Positions 10,611-20,471 of a DNA stretch of 43,067 bases are shown piece after piece. The notes under the pieces were generated by a model. That model saw nothing but the letters and a program-made list of their open reading frames with translations, did no database searches and had not been told where the DNA came from. The position numbers and the translations under genes are program-made. Position 1 is the stretch's first letter. Each line of letters begins with the position of its first letter. The DNA comes from Bacteroidaceae bacterium (GTDB lineage: Bacteria; Bacteroidota; Bacteroidia; Bacteroidales; Bacteroidaceae). Location of the stretch: positions 1 through 43,067 of the forward strand of contig JAFVTL010000112.1 in assembly GCA_017503235.1 (NCBI GenBank). Reading direction: 5' to 3'.

Positions 10611-11865
10611 AATTTTGATTTGTGTCTGCCTTTTATTGGGAATAGCCAACATGGGACATGCACAAACCTCGACCAATTCACCCTATACCCGTTACGGATT
10701 CGGTCAGTTGTCCGACCAGAATTTCGGTAACAGCGTTGCTATGGGTGGCATCTCATACGGATTGAGAAACGGACTTCAAGTCAACGCCTCCAATCCGGCA
10801 TCCTATAGTGCTGTAGACTCCTTGACATTCATCTTTGACTTTGGTATGTCTCTCCAGAACGCCAATTTCAAGGAAGGGAAGGTAAAGACCAATGCCAAAA
10901 ACTCCAGTGTAGACTATATAGCCATGCAATATCGCCTGTACAACCGAATGGGGATGAGCTTCGGATTCCTTCCTTTCTCATCGGTGGGATACAGCATGAG
11001 CCATACCAGCAATGTTACATCCGATGACAACACTTCCACGACAGCAACTCAAAGCTATTCAGGCGAAGGAGGGTTGCAGCAAGTATACGTCGGTCTCGGC
11101 TTCAAAGCATTGGACAATCTTTCCATCGGTGTCAATCTGTCTTACTTGTATGGAACCATTACCCATACAGCGGGTACCATCTTCAGCAATTCTAATGCAT
11201 TCACCAGCTCACGTACCCACAAGATTTCCGTCAGCGACTACAAGCTGGATTTCGGTGTGCAATATACACAGAAGATAAACGAAAAGAGCCAAATCAATGT
11301 CGGTGCCGTCTATTCTTTAGGACACGAATTGAACAGCAAAGGATACAAGTACATCCAGAAGTATACCAGCAGTGGTACTATTGCTACCCAAACGGCAGAT
11401 ACCATTCCTGATGCATTTGCCTTGCCACATACATTCGGAGCAGGTATTACCTATGTATATGACAACCGTTTGACAATCGGTTTGGACTACACCTTGCAGA
11501 AATGGCAGGACACCAAGTTCTTCAACGAAAAGGGAGCCTTTGAAAATCGATCAAAGATAGCACTGGGAGCTGAATTTCTTCCAGATCCATTAAGCAACAG
11601 CTTCTTCAAGAACATCCGTTATCGTGCAGGTCTCTACTATTCCACCCCTTACGCCAAAATCAACGGCATGGAAGGCAACAAGGAATTTGGAGCAAGCTTC
11701 GGCTTCGGTCTGCCGATTGTCAGAAACAAGTCTATTCTGAACATATCCGGACAATACGTGAAGGTAAGCCCCAAGATGAAGGGTATGCTTGAAGAGACCT
11801 ATTTGAGAATCAATATCGGACTGACATTCAACGAACGTTGGTTCATGAAGTGGAAAGTAGATTAA
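10597..11865 (+). CDS. Outer-membrane beta-barrel protein
   Basis: 422 aa with a signal peptide ([23 protein letters not shown]). Alternating hydrophobic and polar residues and many aromatic-ended strands follow, such as [19 protein letters not shown] and [16 protein letters not shown] at the end. [21 protein letters not shown] resembles the N-terminal part of FadL/OmpP1-like and PorV-like barrels in Bacteroidetes. The start lies inside the coaX end and is the only one that provides a signal peptide. The substrate is unknown. The location ahead of lptC and a periplasmic foldase suggests a constitutive envelope role. Confidence 0.85.
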   Translation: MIRYKILICVCLLLGIANMGHAQTSTNSPYTRYGFGQLSDQNFGNSVAMGGISYGLRNGLQVNASNPASYSAVDSLTFIFDFGMSLQNANFKEGKVKTNAKNSSVDYIAMQYRLYNRMGMSFGFLPFSSVGYSMSHTSNVTSDDNTSTTATQSYSGEGGLQQVYVGLGFKALDNLSIGVNLSYLYGTITHTAGTIFSNSNAFTSSRTHKISVSDYKLDFGVQYTQKINEKSQINVGAVYSLGHELNSKGYKYIQKYTSSGTIATQTADTIPDAFALPHTFGAGITYVYDNRLTIGLDYTLQKWQDTKFFNEKGAFENRSKIALGAEFLPDPLSNSFFKNIRYRAGLYYSTPYAKINGMEGNKEFGASFGFGLPIVRNKSILNISGQYVKVSPKMKGMLEETYLRINIGLTFNERWFMKWKVD

Positions 11866-11898
11866 ACAATAATATAACAATAACTTAATTTATATACG

Positions 11899-13260
11899 AT
11901 GAAAATGAAGACGACAACAATGTTGATAGCCCTTGCAATGGGAGCTACAACTGCTTTCGCCCAAAAAGGAGTGGAAGACGGATCAAGATTCGGTCATGGT
12001 CAAGACAGTCTGAACTGCTTGAAGAACATCAGTATCTATACTGAGTATGTAAAGACAAACAACTTCAAGGATGCTTATGAACCTTGGAAGGCTGTTTTCA
12101 CAGAAGCCCCTTTGGCTCAGATGACAACTTACGTAAATGGTGCCAAGATTCTGCGTAACCTCATCGCAACCGAAAAGGATGGTGCAAAACAAAAGCAATA
12201 CTTTGAAGAATTGTTGAAAGTACACGACCAACGTATCCAATATTTGGATGGTCTGAACACATTGGTTAAGTCAAAGAGTACCAGAGGTGATATCCTGGCT
12301 ACCAAGGCTCACGATTTCTATTCATTCATGGCTTTGAATCCAGATATCAACACTGCTTATGCTATCTTCAAGGAAGCCGTTGAATTGGAACAACAAAATC
12401 TTCCTTATTATGTAATGCAGGAATTCGCTGACGTTTCCGGACAAAAGATCAAGAGCGATGAAGCCCACAAGGAACAATTCATCCAGGACTATATCACTAT
12501 CGCCGGATATGCCAACGAAGCATATAAGGGTGCTACCAAGGAAAAGGCCAAAGAACAATACAAGATGGCTAAGGACAACATCGACGCTCACTTCATCAAC
12601 AGCGGTGTAGCTACTTGTGAAAACCTCCAGGAAATCTATGCTCCGAAGGTAGAAGAAAACAAGGCTAACATTGAATACTTGAAGTCTGTCATCACCGTTA
12701 TGCAGAAGTTGGGTTGCAAGGAATCAGAAGCATACTTCGCTGCATCTGAATATGCCCATGCTATCGAACCGACCGCTGCTACAGCATTCGGTTGTGGTGC
12801 CATGTATTATAAAAAAGGTGACATCAACAAGAGTATTGAATACTTCGACAATGCCATCGAATTGGAAACAGACTTGGAACAGAAGTCAGACTATTGCTAT
12901 ACTGCTGCTCAAGTTTTGTTCGCCAACAAGCAATTGAGCAAAGCCAGACAATATGCACGCAAAGCCATTGAATACAATGAAACAAAGGGTGATCCATACA
13001 TCCTTATCGCACAGATGTATGCAAACAGTCCTAACTGGGGCAACGAACCAGCTTTGAACAAATGTACTTACTTTGCTGCTATCGACAAATTGCAAAAAGC
13101 TAAGAGCGTTGACCCAAGCGTTGCAGAAAAGGCTAACGAACTGATCAGCTCTTACTCACGCCACACTCCGAAGGACGAAGACTTGTTCTTCATCGGTATC
13201 AAGAAAGGTGATACTGTAACTATCGGTGGATGGATTGGTGAAACAACCACAGTAAGATAA
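11899..13260 (+). CDS. Periplasmic TPR-repeat protein
   Basis: 453 aa with a signal peptide (MKMKTTTMLIALAMGATTAFAQ). Helical repeats follow, with clear TPR units in the C-terminal half: AAYEAAA-like spacing in AAFGCGAMYYKKGDINKSI, then YCYTAAQVLFANKQLSKARQ and DPYILIAQMYANSPNW. It is likely periplasmic and probably a scaffold. It begins 33 bases after the outer-membrane barrel gene and ends one base before lptC, so all are cotranscribed. I know no specific function. Confidence 0.85.
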   Translation: MKMKTTTMLIALAMGATTAFAQKGVEDGSRFGHGQDSLNCLKNISIYTEYVKTNNFKDAYEPWKAVFTEAPLAQMTTYVNGAKILRNLIATEKDGAKQKQYFEELLKVHDQRIQYLDGLNTLVKSKSTRGDILATKAHDFYSFMALNPDINTAYAIFKEAVELEQQNLPYYVMQEFADVSGQKIKSDEAHKEQFIQDYITIAGYANEAYKGATKEKAKEQYKMAKDNIDAHFINSGVATCENLQEIYAPKVEENKANIEYLKSVITVMQKLGCKESEAYFAASEYAHAIEPTAATAFGCGAMYYKKGDINKSIEYFDNAIELETDLEQKSDYCYTAAQVLFANKQLSKARQYARKAIEYNETKGDPYILIAQMYANSPNWGNEPALNKCTYFAAIDKLQKAKSVDPSVAEKANELISSYSRHTPKDEDLFFIGIKKGDTVTIGGWIGETTTVR

Positions 13261-13261
13261 T

Positions 13262-13933
13262 ATGCCAGTCAGAAACGGACTAAAGACATATTCAATCATT
13301 CTAAACATAACAGCTGCGATTTACGCAGCTGTTATGTTTGTTATTTTTCCTTCTTGCTCCAACAAGGAAAAAGGGCTTGTAGAAGCCATTACAGAGCGCG
13401 ACTCCTTACCCAGCATGAAATCGTTAGGGGTCACGACACTTATTTCAGACTCCGGCATCACCCGTTATAAAATCATCACAGAAGAGTGGAGCATCTTCGA
13501 CAAGAAAGATCCACCCTATTGGGCTTTTGAAAAAGGAGTCTATCTGGAAAAGTTCGACAGCTTGCTACACATCGATGCCAGTATCAAGGCTGATACCGCC
13601 TATTACTATGAAAAGAAAAAGCTGTGGGAACTGAAAGGGAATGTACACATCCAAAGCCAACGGGGAGACAAATTTGACACAGAATTACTATTCTGGGACG
13701 AAAACGACAAGAAAGTCTATTCGGACAAGTTCATCCGTATCGAACAGGAAGACAAGACCATCACCGGCTACGGCTTCGAATCCAACCAGGAACTGACGGA
13801 CTATGTCATCCGCAATACGACAGGAGTCTTCACCGTAGAAAACCAAGCCACTACAACCAACAACACACCTAAGGACAGTGTCCGCCAAGACAGCATACCT
13901 GTCAGACGAATCAAGCCTGTCCGAAAACAATAA
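13262..13933 (+). CDS. lptC: LPS transport periplasmic protein LptC
   Basis: 223 aa. LptC sits in the inner membrane and hands lipopolysaccharide from the LptB2FG extractor to LptA. Here the N-terminus has a hydrophobic anchor ending in FPSCSNKEK, a possible lipobox, and the body shows the LptC/OstA strands ITRYKIITEEWSIFD, ASIKADTAYYYEKKKLWELKG and TGYGFESNQELTDYVI. The length and YWAFEKGVYLEKFD are as seen in Bacteroidetes LptC. It follows the TPR gene by one base and is followed by the CNNM gene after four bases. Confidence 0.9.
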   Translation: MPVRNGLKTYSIILNITAAIYAAVMFVIFPSCSNKEKGLVEAITERDSLPSMKSLGVTTLISDSGITRYKIITEEWSIFDKKDPPYWAFEKGVYLEKFDSLLHIDASIKADTAYYYEKKKLWELKGNVHIQSQRGDKFDTELLFWDENDKKVYSDKFIRIEQEDKTITGYGFESNQELTDYVIRNTTGVFTVENQATTTNNTPKDSVRQDSIPVRRIKPVRKQ

Positions 13934-13937
13934 ATCT

Positions 13938-15203
13938 ATGGGCAACATCATCATACAAATCTTGATAACAATGGCCTTTTCCGCATTCTTCTCAGGAATG
14001 GAAATAGCCTTTGTATCCTCCAACAAACTTCGTTTTGAAATGAATAGGGACGATCGCAGCATCATCTCACGCATTCTGTCCATATTCTACAACAACTCCA
14101 ACAATTTCATTTCAACCATGTTGGTGGGCAACAACATTGCACTGGTCATCTATGGTATCCTGATGGCCGAACTGATTGAAAAGCAATTGTTGGCCGGATG
14201 GATAGACAATGAATTTGTATTGGTGCTGACCCAGACCATCATATCCACGCTGATTATCCTGGTCACAGGAGAGTTCATACCCAAGACTTTGTTCAAAATA
14301 GATCCGAACTTTACACTCAACCTTCTAGCCATACCGGCATTCATCTGCTATATCGTCCTCTATCCTATCAGCATGTTCGCTTCGGCAAGTTCTTCTTTCA
14401 TCCTCCGCTTGTTTGGAACGAAAGTCAACAAAGAGGCAAGCGCCAAAGCTTTCACAAAAATAGACCTGGACCATCTGATACAAAGCAGCATACAGGATTC
14501 GGAAGGCGAAGAAGAAATAGATACGGAAGTCAAGATATTCCAGAACGCCTTGGATTTCTCAAACATCAAGATTCGCGACTGTATGGTTCCCCGAACCGAG
14601 ATTGTAGCGATAGAAGAAGGAACCCCGTTAGAAGAACTGAAGGCACGTTTCATCGAAAGCGGTATCAGTAAAATCATCGTCTACAAGGAAAACATTGACA
14701 ACATCATCGGTTACATTCATTCATCTGAAATGTTCCAGAAGCATAGTGACTGGGAACAAGGTGTACGCCAACTCCCCTTTGTGCCCGAAACCATGAACGC
14801 CAACAAACTGATGCAGCTGTTCATGCAACAGAAGAAATCCTTGGCCGTAGTGGTAGACGAATTTGGAGGAACCGCCGGTATCGTGGCTTTGGAAGACTTG
14901 GTGGAACAGATATTTGGAGAAATCGAAGACGAGCACGACACCACCACATACATAGCTAAATGTACCGGTGAGAATGAGTACATCCTCTCCGGACGATTGG
15001 ACATCGAGAAGGCTAACGAGTTGTTCCCCATCAATTTGCCTGAAAGTGACGAATATCAAACGATTGGAGGTCTTCTGCTTCATCATTATCAAAGCTTTCC
15101 GAAGATACATGAAACCATCTCCATCGACAACTTTGAGTTCAAAATTATCAAGGTTACATCCACCAAAATAGAGCTCGTCAAGCTAAAAGTGAAGGAATCG
15201 TAG
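13938..15203 (+). CDS. CNNM/CorC-type membrane protein with CBS domains
   Basis: 421 aa from ATG 13938, chosen because it follows lptC by four bases and starts directly with the first membrane helix (MGNIIIQILITMAFSAFFSG). An in-frame start 60 bases upstream lies inside lptC. Domain order: CNNM/DUF21 membrane domain with SGMEIAFVSSNKLR and GEFIPKTLF (about residues 1-165), a pair of CBS motifs (CMVPRTEIVAIEEG, then KKSLAVVVDEFGGTAGIV, about 200-320), and a C-terminal CorC_HlyC domain. Relatives are annotated as hemolysin family, magnesium/cobalt efflux, or GldE in gliding Bacteroidetes. Ion transport is likely; the ion is not known. Confidence 0.88.
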   Translation: MGNIIIQILITMAFSAFFSGMEIAFVSSNKLRFEMNRDDRSIISRILSIFYNNSNNFISTMLVGNNIALVIYGILMAELIEKQLLAGWIDNEFVLVLTQTIISTLIILVTGEFIPKTLFKIDPNFTLNLLAIPAFICYIVLYPISMFASASSSFILRLFGTKVNKEASAKAFTKIDLDHLIQSSIQDSEGEEEIDTEVKIFQNALDFSNIKIRDCMVPRTEIVAIEEGTPLEELKARFIESGISKIIVYKENIDNIIGYIHSSEMFQKHSDWEQGVRQLPFVPETMNANKLMQLFMQQKKSLAVVVDEFGGTAGIVALEDLVEQIFGEIEDEHDTTTYIAKCTGENEYILSGRLDIEKANELFPINLPESDEYQTIGGLLLHHYQSFPKIHETISIDNFEFKIIKVTSTKIELVKLKVKES

Positions 15204-15304
15204 TTTTTTTTCACAATAAAATAGATTATGAACCGCATTTTTTGTATCTTCGTGCGCTATTTTGCAATAATATAGAAAACAATAAACAAAAAAGTAATAT
15301 AGAA

Positions 15305-17437
15305 ATGGCAACATTACAGAAAATCAGAAGCAAAGGCCCTCTGTTGGTCATTGTAATTGGTCTTGCCCTTTTTGCATTCGTTGCAGGCGATGCTTGGAAA
15401 GCACTGCAGCCTCATCAAGGCAGACAAGACATTGGTGAAATTAACGGCGAATCAGTTTCTGCCGAAGAGTATCAGACCTTGTTGGATGAATACACTGAAG
15501 TAATCAAACTTTCACAAGGTGTATCTGCATTGGGCGATGAACAATATGCAGCAATCAAGGATCAAGTATGGCAGACTTACGTAAACGACAAGTTGATTTC
15601 TGCTGAAGCTGAAAAGCTCGGTTTGAAAGTGAGCGACGCTGAAATCCAAGCCGTAATCGACGAAGGTTCTCACCCATTGTTACTCCAGACTCCTTTCCGC
15701 AACACACAAACTGGTGCGTTCGACAAGGACATGCTGAAAAAGTTCCTCGTAGAATATGCCAACATGGCAAACATGCAATTGCCGGCACAATACGTAGAAT
15801 ACTACCAGCAGATGGGTAATTTCTGGAACTTCGTTGAAAGAACCTTGAAGCAATCATTGTTGGCTGAAAAGTATCAGGCACTGTTGGTGAAGTCACTGAT
15901 TTCAAACCCGGTTGCTGCTGAAGATGCATTTGCTGCACGCACACAACAGACAGATGTATTGCTGACAGCTATCCCTTATTCAGTATTGACTGACACAACC
16001 TTGGTTGCAACTAACGATGAAATCAAGGCGTTGTACAAGGAAAAGAAGGAAACTTTCAAGCAATCCATCGAAACTCGCGACATCAAGTACATCGATGTAT
16101 TGGTTACTCCATCTGAAGAAGACCGCGCAGCTATCTTGAACGAAGTGACTGAATATGCCAACCAGTTGGCTGAAGCAACTGACGTTGCCGCATTCATCCG
16201 CACTACCGGTTCAACTGTTCCTTTCTCAACCATCGCTATCAACAAGAACGTATATCCAAGCGACATCGCTGCACGCATCGACTCTGTAGCTATCGGTGAA
16301 GTATACGGTCCTTATTACAACCAAGCCGATGATTCTTACAATGCCATGAAGGTATTGGCAAAGGAAACTATCGCTGACTCTATCCAATTCCGTCAGATTC
16401 AAGTATACGCTGATACAGAAGACAAGACAGTAGCCTTGGCTGACAGTATCTACGATGCATTGAAGAAGGGTGCTGACTTCGCTGAATTGGCTCAGAAGTA
16501 TGGTCAGACAGGCGAAAGCGCATGGTTGACTGCAGCACAATATGAAGGTTCTGCTTTGGACGAAGAAAACACTACTTACATCAAGACATTGCTCAACAGC
16601 AAGGTGAAGGAATTGACCAACTTGAAGCTCGGTCAAGCCAACATCATCCTGCAAGTAATGGACAAGAAAGAAGCCAAGGACAAGTATCAGGTTGCTGCTA
16701 TCAAGCGTCCGGTAGAATTCAGCAAGGAAACATACAACAAGGCATACAACGAATTCAGCCAATTCGTAGCTCAGAACACTACACTCGATCAATTGGTTGC
16801 CAATGCAGAAGAAAGCGGTTACCGTTTATTGGAACGTGCTGACTTCCGCAACAACGAACACCGTGTAGGTGGCGTTAACGGCACTCAGGATGCGTTGAGA
16901 TGGGTATTCGATGCAAAAGAAGGCGAAGTATCTCCTTTGTACGAATGTGGTGAAAACAACCATTTGATGGTCGTTGCAGTTGAAAAGATCAATCCGGAAG
17001 GCTATCGCAACATCAACGCTGTCGCTGAAATGTTGAGACTGGAAGTTATGCAGGAAAAGAAAGCAGAAAAGATTCTCGCTTCTATCAAGGACGTTACTAC
17101 CATCGAACAGCTCCAGGCTATGGAAGATGCAGTAACAGACACTATCAAGCACATCACTTTCTCTGCTCCTGCTTACGTTGCTATGACTTATGGTAGCGAA
17201 CCTGTATTGAGCGCTCATGCAAGCAAGAGTGAAGTTGACAAGGTATCTGCTCCTATCAAGGGTACTTCAGGTATCTACATGATGAAAGTCCTCAACAAGG
17301 AAAACAATGCTGAAGAGTTCGACGCCAAGAAGGAAGAAACTACCTTGTCTTCAATGGCTATCCGCTACGCAAGCAATTTCATCAACGACTTGTACGAAAA
17401 GGCAGAAATCAAGGACAACCGCTATATCTATTTCTAA
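15305..17437 (+). CDS. PpiD/SurA-type periplasmic foldase
   Basis: 710 aa from ATG 15305. An upstream in-frame start at 15242 would add residues before the membrane anchor and is unlikely. One N-terminal membrane helix (GPLLVIVIGLALFAFVAGD) anchors a large periplasmic body. A SurA_N-like region is followed by PPIC-type rotamase sequence around DSIQFRQIQVYADTEDK to FAELAQKYGQTGESAWL. This is the layout of PpiD, which helps outer-membrane and exported proteins fold. It fits the preceding lptC and barrel genes. Codon use is unusually uniform and biased, which suggests high expression. A strong terminator follows 24 bases after the stop. Confidence 0.9.
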   Translation: MATLQKIRSKGPLLVIVIGLALFAFVAGDAWKALQPHQGRQDIGEINGESVSAEEYQTLLDEYTEVIKLSQGVSALGDEQYAAIKDQVWQTYVNDKLISAEAEKLGLKVSDAEIQAVIDEGSHPLLLQTPFRNTQTGAFDKDMLKKFLVEYANMANMQLPAQYVEYYQQMGNFWNFVERTLKQSLLAEKYQALLVKSLISNPVAAEDAFAARTQQTDVLLTAIPYSVLTDTTLVATNDEIKALYKEKKETFKQSIETRDIKYIDVLVTPSEEDRAAILNEVTEYANQLAEATDVAAFIRTTGSTVPFSTIAINKNVYPSDIAARIDSVAIGEVYGPYYNQADDSYNAMKVLAKETIADSIQFRQIQVYADTEDKTVALADSIYDALKKGADFAELAQKYGQTGESAWLTAAQYEGSALDEENTTYIKTLLNSKVKELTNLKLGQANIILQVMDKKEAKDKYQVAAIKRPVEFSKETYNKAYNEFSQFVAQNTTLDQLVANAEESGYRLLERADFRNNEHRVGGVNGTQDALRWVFDAKEGEVSPLYECGENNHLMVVAVEKINPEGYRNINAVAEMLRLEVMQEKKAEKILASIKDVTTIEQLQAMEDAVTDTIKHITFSAPAYVAMTYGSEPVLSAHASKSEVDKVSAPIKGTSGIYMMKVLNKENNAEEFDAKKEETTLSSMAIRYASNFINDLYEKAEIKDNRYIYF

Positions 17438-17460
17438 GAAACAGAGGTTATCAAATATCA

Positions 17461-17499
17461 AAGCTGTGGATGTATCTTCCTACATCCACAGCTTTTTTT
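17461..17499 (+). terminator. Strong intrinsic terminator after the PpiD gene
   Basis: AAGCTGTGGATGTA (17461-17474) pairs perfectly with TACATCCACAGCTT (17481-17494) around a 6-base loop and is followed by a T-run. Confidence 0.93.
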
Positions 17500-17675
17500 A
17501 TACAAATACGATACTAAAACAAGATTTCCCGTCACTTTGGTAGGAACTTCATACTCGTTGAGAATCATTGGATTACGGTGAATTTTCTCAGTGAAGTATT
17601 ACTTTATGCAAAAAATCCACCGAATTAGCAGCAAAGAGCCGAGGTATTAGCTGTAACACAACGCAACACTAGCTT

Positions 17676-17761
17676 TTCCACATATTGTGGAAAACATCTT
17701 CCACATAATGTGGAGAATCTCTTCCACAATATGTGGAAGAAAAATTCAACAGTATGTGGAA
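17676..17761. repeat. Array of four 17-bp palindromes at exact 23-bp period
   Basis: Copies at 17676-17692, 17699-17715, 17722-17738 and 17745-17761 share the form TTCCACA-N3-TGTGGAA. The last has one altered arm (TTCAACA) and the second ends TGTGGAG. The 6-base spacers (AACATC, AATCTC, GAAAAA) are unrelated, so the palindrome itself is what is kept. The first copy extends to TTTTCCACA and TGTGGAAAA, each fitting the loose DnaA-box form TTWTNCACA. Just downstream are two further 22-bp-spaced repeats of CAGCTAATT-N2-ACGG (17784 and 17806). No gene spans this stretch. Confidence 0.9.
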
Positions 17762-17964
17762 GAGCGAATTATCCGGTGCTTTACAGCTAATTTGACGGCT
17801 ATCCACAGCTAATTCTACGGTGCTTTTATCCTAATCATAAAAGAACATGAGTTAACTAACGTTCTTTCAGGCGTTTTATATTTCGCCTTTTCCAAAAGAG
17901 CAGAAAGTTCAAGTCATATCGTTAAACATGAACGAGAACAGCACATTTATGTCAGCCACGTGTC

Positions 17965-18111
17965 TTATATTCTTGGTGTCTGGCATATCTTTATGATGCG
18001 AGATATGACGTAGATGATAAGCCCGTAGCAAGGAGCGATGATCATACATTTGATTCCGCCACAAAGTACTGCCATTGAAATATCGCCAGCCTGCTGTATA
18101 TCATTACAAGC
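17965..18111 (-). pseudogene. C-terminal remnant of an ExbB/TolQ/MotA-like membrane protein
   Basis: A 48-codon frame open between two stops reads NDIQQAGDISMAVLCGGIK, then CMIIAPCYGLIIYVISRII, and ends KICQTPRI. The AGDIS...GGIK...GLII pattern resembles the last membrane helix region of Bacteroidetes ExbB/TolQ-type proteins. The upstream part is missing: a stop lies just before it, and the terminator for the neighbouring genes follows directly. The rest of 17500-18139 contains no other frame that I can support. The family call is from pattern memory only. Confidence 0.35.
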
Positions 18112-18139
18112 TCAATGGGCAAAAATCCAAAATGTAATC

Positions 18140-18182
18140 ATAAAAAAGGTGGATGCGACAGAAACCGCATCCACCTTTTTTA
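18140..18182. terminator. Bidirectional terminator before the S9 peptidase stop
   Basis: AAAAAAGGTGGATGCG pairs with CGCATCCACCTTTTTT around an 8-base loop. It lies 20 bases past the stop of the minus-strand peptidase gene. Confidence 0.92.
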
Positions 18183-18201
18183 TGATTAGTATCTGATGGG
18201 A

Positions 18202-20337
18202 TTATTCCCATTCAGGAACCGGTTGATTCAAAAGATACTTCACGAAGTGGTCGTACATCTTATGGAATTCAAATGTTCCACCAAGGCTGTGAGTCTTGCC
18301 CGGGAGATAAAGCTGCTCGAAGTTCTTGTTGGCCTTCATCAAAGCGGCAACTACCTGAAGAGTTGAGGTTGGGTCTACATTGTCGTCCAATTCACCATTG
18401 ATCAGCAACAACTTGCCTTTCAGGAGGTGTGCATTGTCCACATTGGAAGAAGCACTGTACGATTCATCAAGCGGGTAGCCCATCCACTGTTCATTCCACC
18501 ATACCTTGTCCATACGATTGTCGTGGCAACCGCAAAGGGCAACAGCCACCTTATAGAAATCGTTGTGGAAAAGCAACGCAGCCATAGCATTCTGACCACC
18601 GGCAGACCAACCATAGATACCTACCTTGTCAAGGTCCATATACGGATACTTCTTGCCAGCAGCCTTCATCCAAGCGATTCTGTCAGGGAAACCGGCATCC
18701 TTCAAGTTCTTCCAGCATACATCGTGGAAAGCCTTGGAACGATTGTAAGTACCCATACCATCGATAGAAACAACGATGAAACCAAGTTCGGCCACCTTAG
18801 TAATCAAGTGGTTGGCCGGACGGAAGTCCTTCACTACGTGGCTGTCGTGAGGACCTGCATAAATCATTTCAATGACCGGATAAGACTTTGACGGGTCAAA
18901 GTTAGACGGACGGTGGATAGTTCCCCAGATGTCTGTCTTGCCGTCACGTCCCTTGGCGCAGAACACTTCCGGCATTACCCAACCCTTTGCAGCCAGGTCG
19001 GTAACGTCAGACTTTTCGAGTTCAGCTACTACAGAGCCGTCTGAAGTACGCTTCAACAAGCTGACTGCCGGGAAGTCAGGACGAGAATAAACGTCTACAA
19101 AGTAGTTGCGGTCCTTGGAGAACTTGACAATATGGTTACCGTTTTCAGGAGTCAAGTCGGTAAAGCCCTTACCATCGATGCCGACGCGGCAATAGTGTAC
19201 ATTGTATGGGTCTTCGTCAGCCACAAATCCTGAAGCGGTGAAATAGATGACACCATTTTCTTCGTCTACGTAATCGACATTGCGAACCACCCATTCACCC
19301 TTGGTAATCTGATGCTTGATTTGTCCCTTGTTGTCATGCAGATAAATGTGACGCCATCCATCGCGTTCAGAAGCCCAAATCATTTCCGCTCCGTCCTTCA
19401 AGTCTTCACGGATTCGGTTGTTATAGTAGAAGAAGGTCTCTACCTGTTCATCGGCCAAGTGAGTGATGGCACCTGTTTCGGCATTCACCTCTCCCACTAC
19501 ATAGCGCTGGTGGCCACGTTGGTTGAATTCGAAAGTGAAGGCACGGCTGTCGGCTCTCCAACCAGTGAGATAGAGCGAGAACTGGTTGGCATACAAATCT
19601 GTATCGAGAGCGATTTGCTTGCGTGATTCTACGTCAAACAAAACAGGAAGTGAGGTAGAAAGCACATCGCCTGGCTTGGCGTAATCTCTCCACTGAAGGA
19701 TAGGTTGCTTCTGAGTGGAAGGAGCCGATTCAATGAGTGGGATGCGTCTTTCTTCCACATCATTCACCTTGACTGTGGCAAGCTTGCGGGAGTCGGGCGA
19801 CCAGCTCAACGACCACTGATTATAATACAATTTTTCACTGCCGTCCATGGTCAAGGCAATTTCTTCCTTAGGAGCCTTTTCATCTGCATTCACCGGCGAA
19901 ATATACACATTGTAGCCCTTGATGTAGGCTTCCCATTTACCATCAGGAGAAGTCAAAGGCTTCACTTCTCTTTCCGGTCTGCGTCTCTGCGGCATTCTGC
20001 TTGAGTTATCAGCCAAAAGCTGTTCGGACAATTCCTTCGGCTTCTTGGGAAGATGGCGTACAAGGTCTTTCTTTTCAGCGGCCTTATACTTCTTGCCTGT
20101 TTCAGCATTTACCAGATAATAGAAATCGCCGTCCTTTTCATGGTTCTTGTACCAGAAATAGTGCGAATCACCCAACCAATAGGGAGTCACTGCAGCGGAA
20201 TAGACGTAGTTGGAATAACTCATCACGTCGTCTGCTCTCAGATAATCCTTGTAGGTCACTTGTGCGGAAGCATCGATGCTACCAAGAGCTGTTGACAAAG
20301 CCAACAAGCCCGAAATGAACAACAGTTTATGTTTCAT
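18202..20337 (-). CDS. S9 family (DPP IV-like) exported serine peptidase
   Basis: About 711 aa from ATG 20337, which begins the signal peptide MKHKLLFISGLLALSTALG; the in-frame start 60 bases upstream is not needed. The N-terminal part is a DPP IV-type beta-propeller (LYYNQWSLSWSPDSRKLATV, WRADSRAFTFEFNQRGHQRY). The C-terminal alpha/beta-hydrolase domain has the nucleophile in GIYGWSAGGQNAMAAL, the Asp in NGELDDNVDP and the His in PGKTHSLGG. This family removes N-terminal dipeptides, often X-Pro, in the periplasm. The nucleophile elbow is GWSAGG rather than the GWSYGG of classical DPP IV, so preference may differ. It appears monocistronic. Confidence 0.92.
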   Translation of the reverse strand: MKHKLLFISGLLALSTALGSIDASAQVTYKDYLRADDVMSYSNYVYSAAVTPYWLGDSHYFWYKNHEKDGDFYYLVNAETGKKYKAAEKKDLVRHLPKKPKELSEQLLADNSSRMPQRRRPEREVKPLTSPDGKWEAYIKGYNVYISPVNADEKAPKEEIALTMDGSEKLYYNQWSLSWSPDSRKLATVKVNDVEERRIPLIESAPSTQKQPILQWRDYAKPGDVLSTSLPVLFDVESRKQIALDTDLYANQFSLYLTGWRADSRAFTFEFNQRGHQRYVVGEVNAETGAITHLADEQVETFFYYNNRIREDLKDGAEMIWASERDGWRHIYLHDNKGQIKHQITKGEWVVRNVDYVDEENGVIYFTASGFVADEDPYNVHYCRVGIDGKGFTDLTPENGNHIVKFSKDRNYFVDVYSRPDFPAVSLLKRTSDGSVVAELEKSDVTDLAAKGWVMPEVFCAKGRDGKTDIWGTIHRPSNFDPSKSYPVIEMIYAGPHDSHVVKDFRPANHLITKVAELGFIVVSIDGMGTYNRSKAFHDVCWKNLKDAGFPDRIAWMKAAGKKYPYMDLDKVGIYGWSAGGQNAMAALLFHNDFYKVAVALCGCHDNRMDKVWWNEQWMGYPLDESYSASSNVDNAHLLKGKLLLINGELDDNVDPTSTLQVVAALMKANKNFEQLYLPGKTHSLGGTFEFHKMYDHFVKYLLNQPVPEWE

Positions 20338-20471
20338 GTTAGATTTGATTATGCCGGGCTCAATCCACAATAGGTTTGAACCCGAACCGGTTAACAATGA
20401 TTTTAATTTTTTGTAAAAGTAAAGATTTATTTTAGAAAAAGCGCTATTCGAAGTAAGTTTTTAGGAAATAA

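Noticed and set aside
17674-17694. Chromosomal oriC at the palindrome array
   Set aside because: DnaA-box matches are loose and no dnaA, dnaN or AT-rich unwinding region is next to it; kept only as one possible reading of the array.
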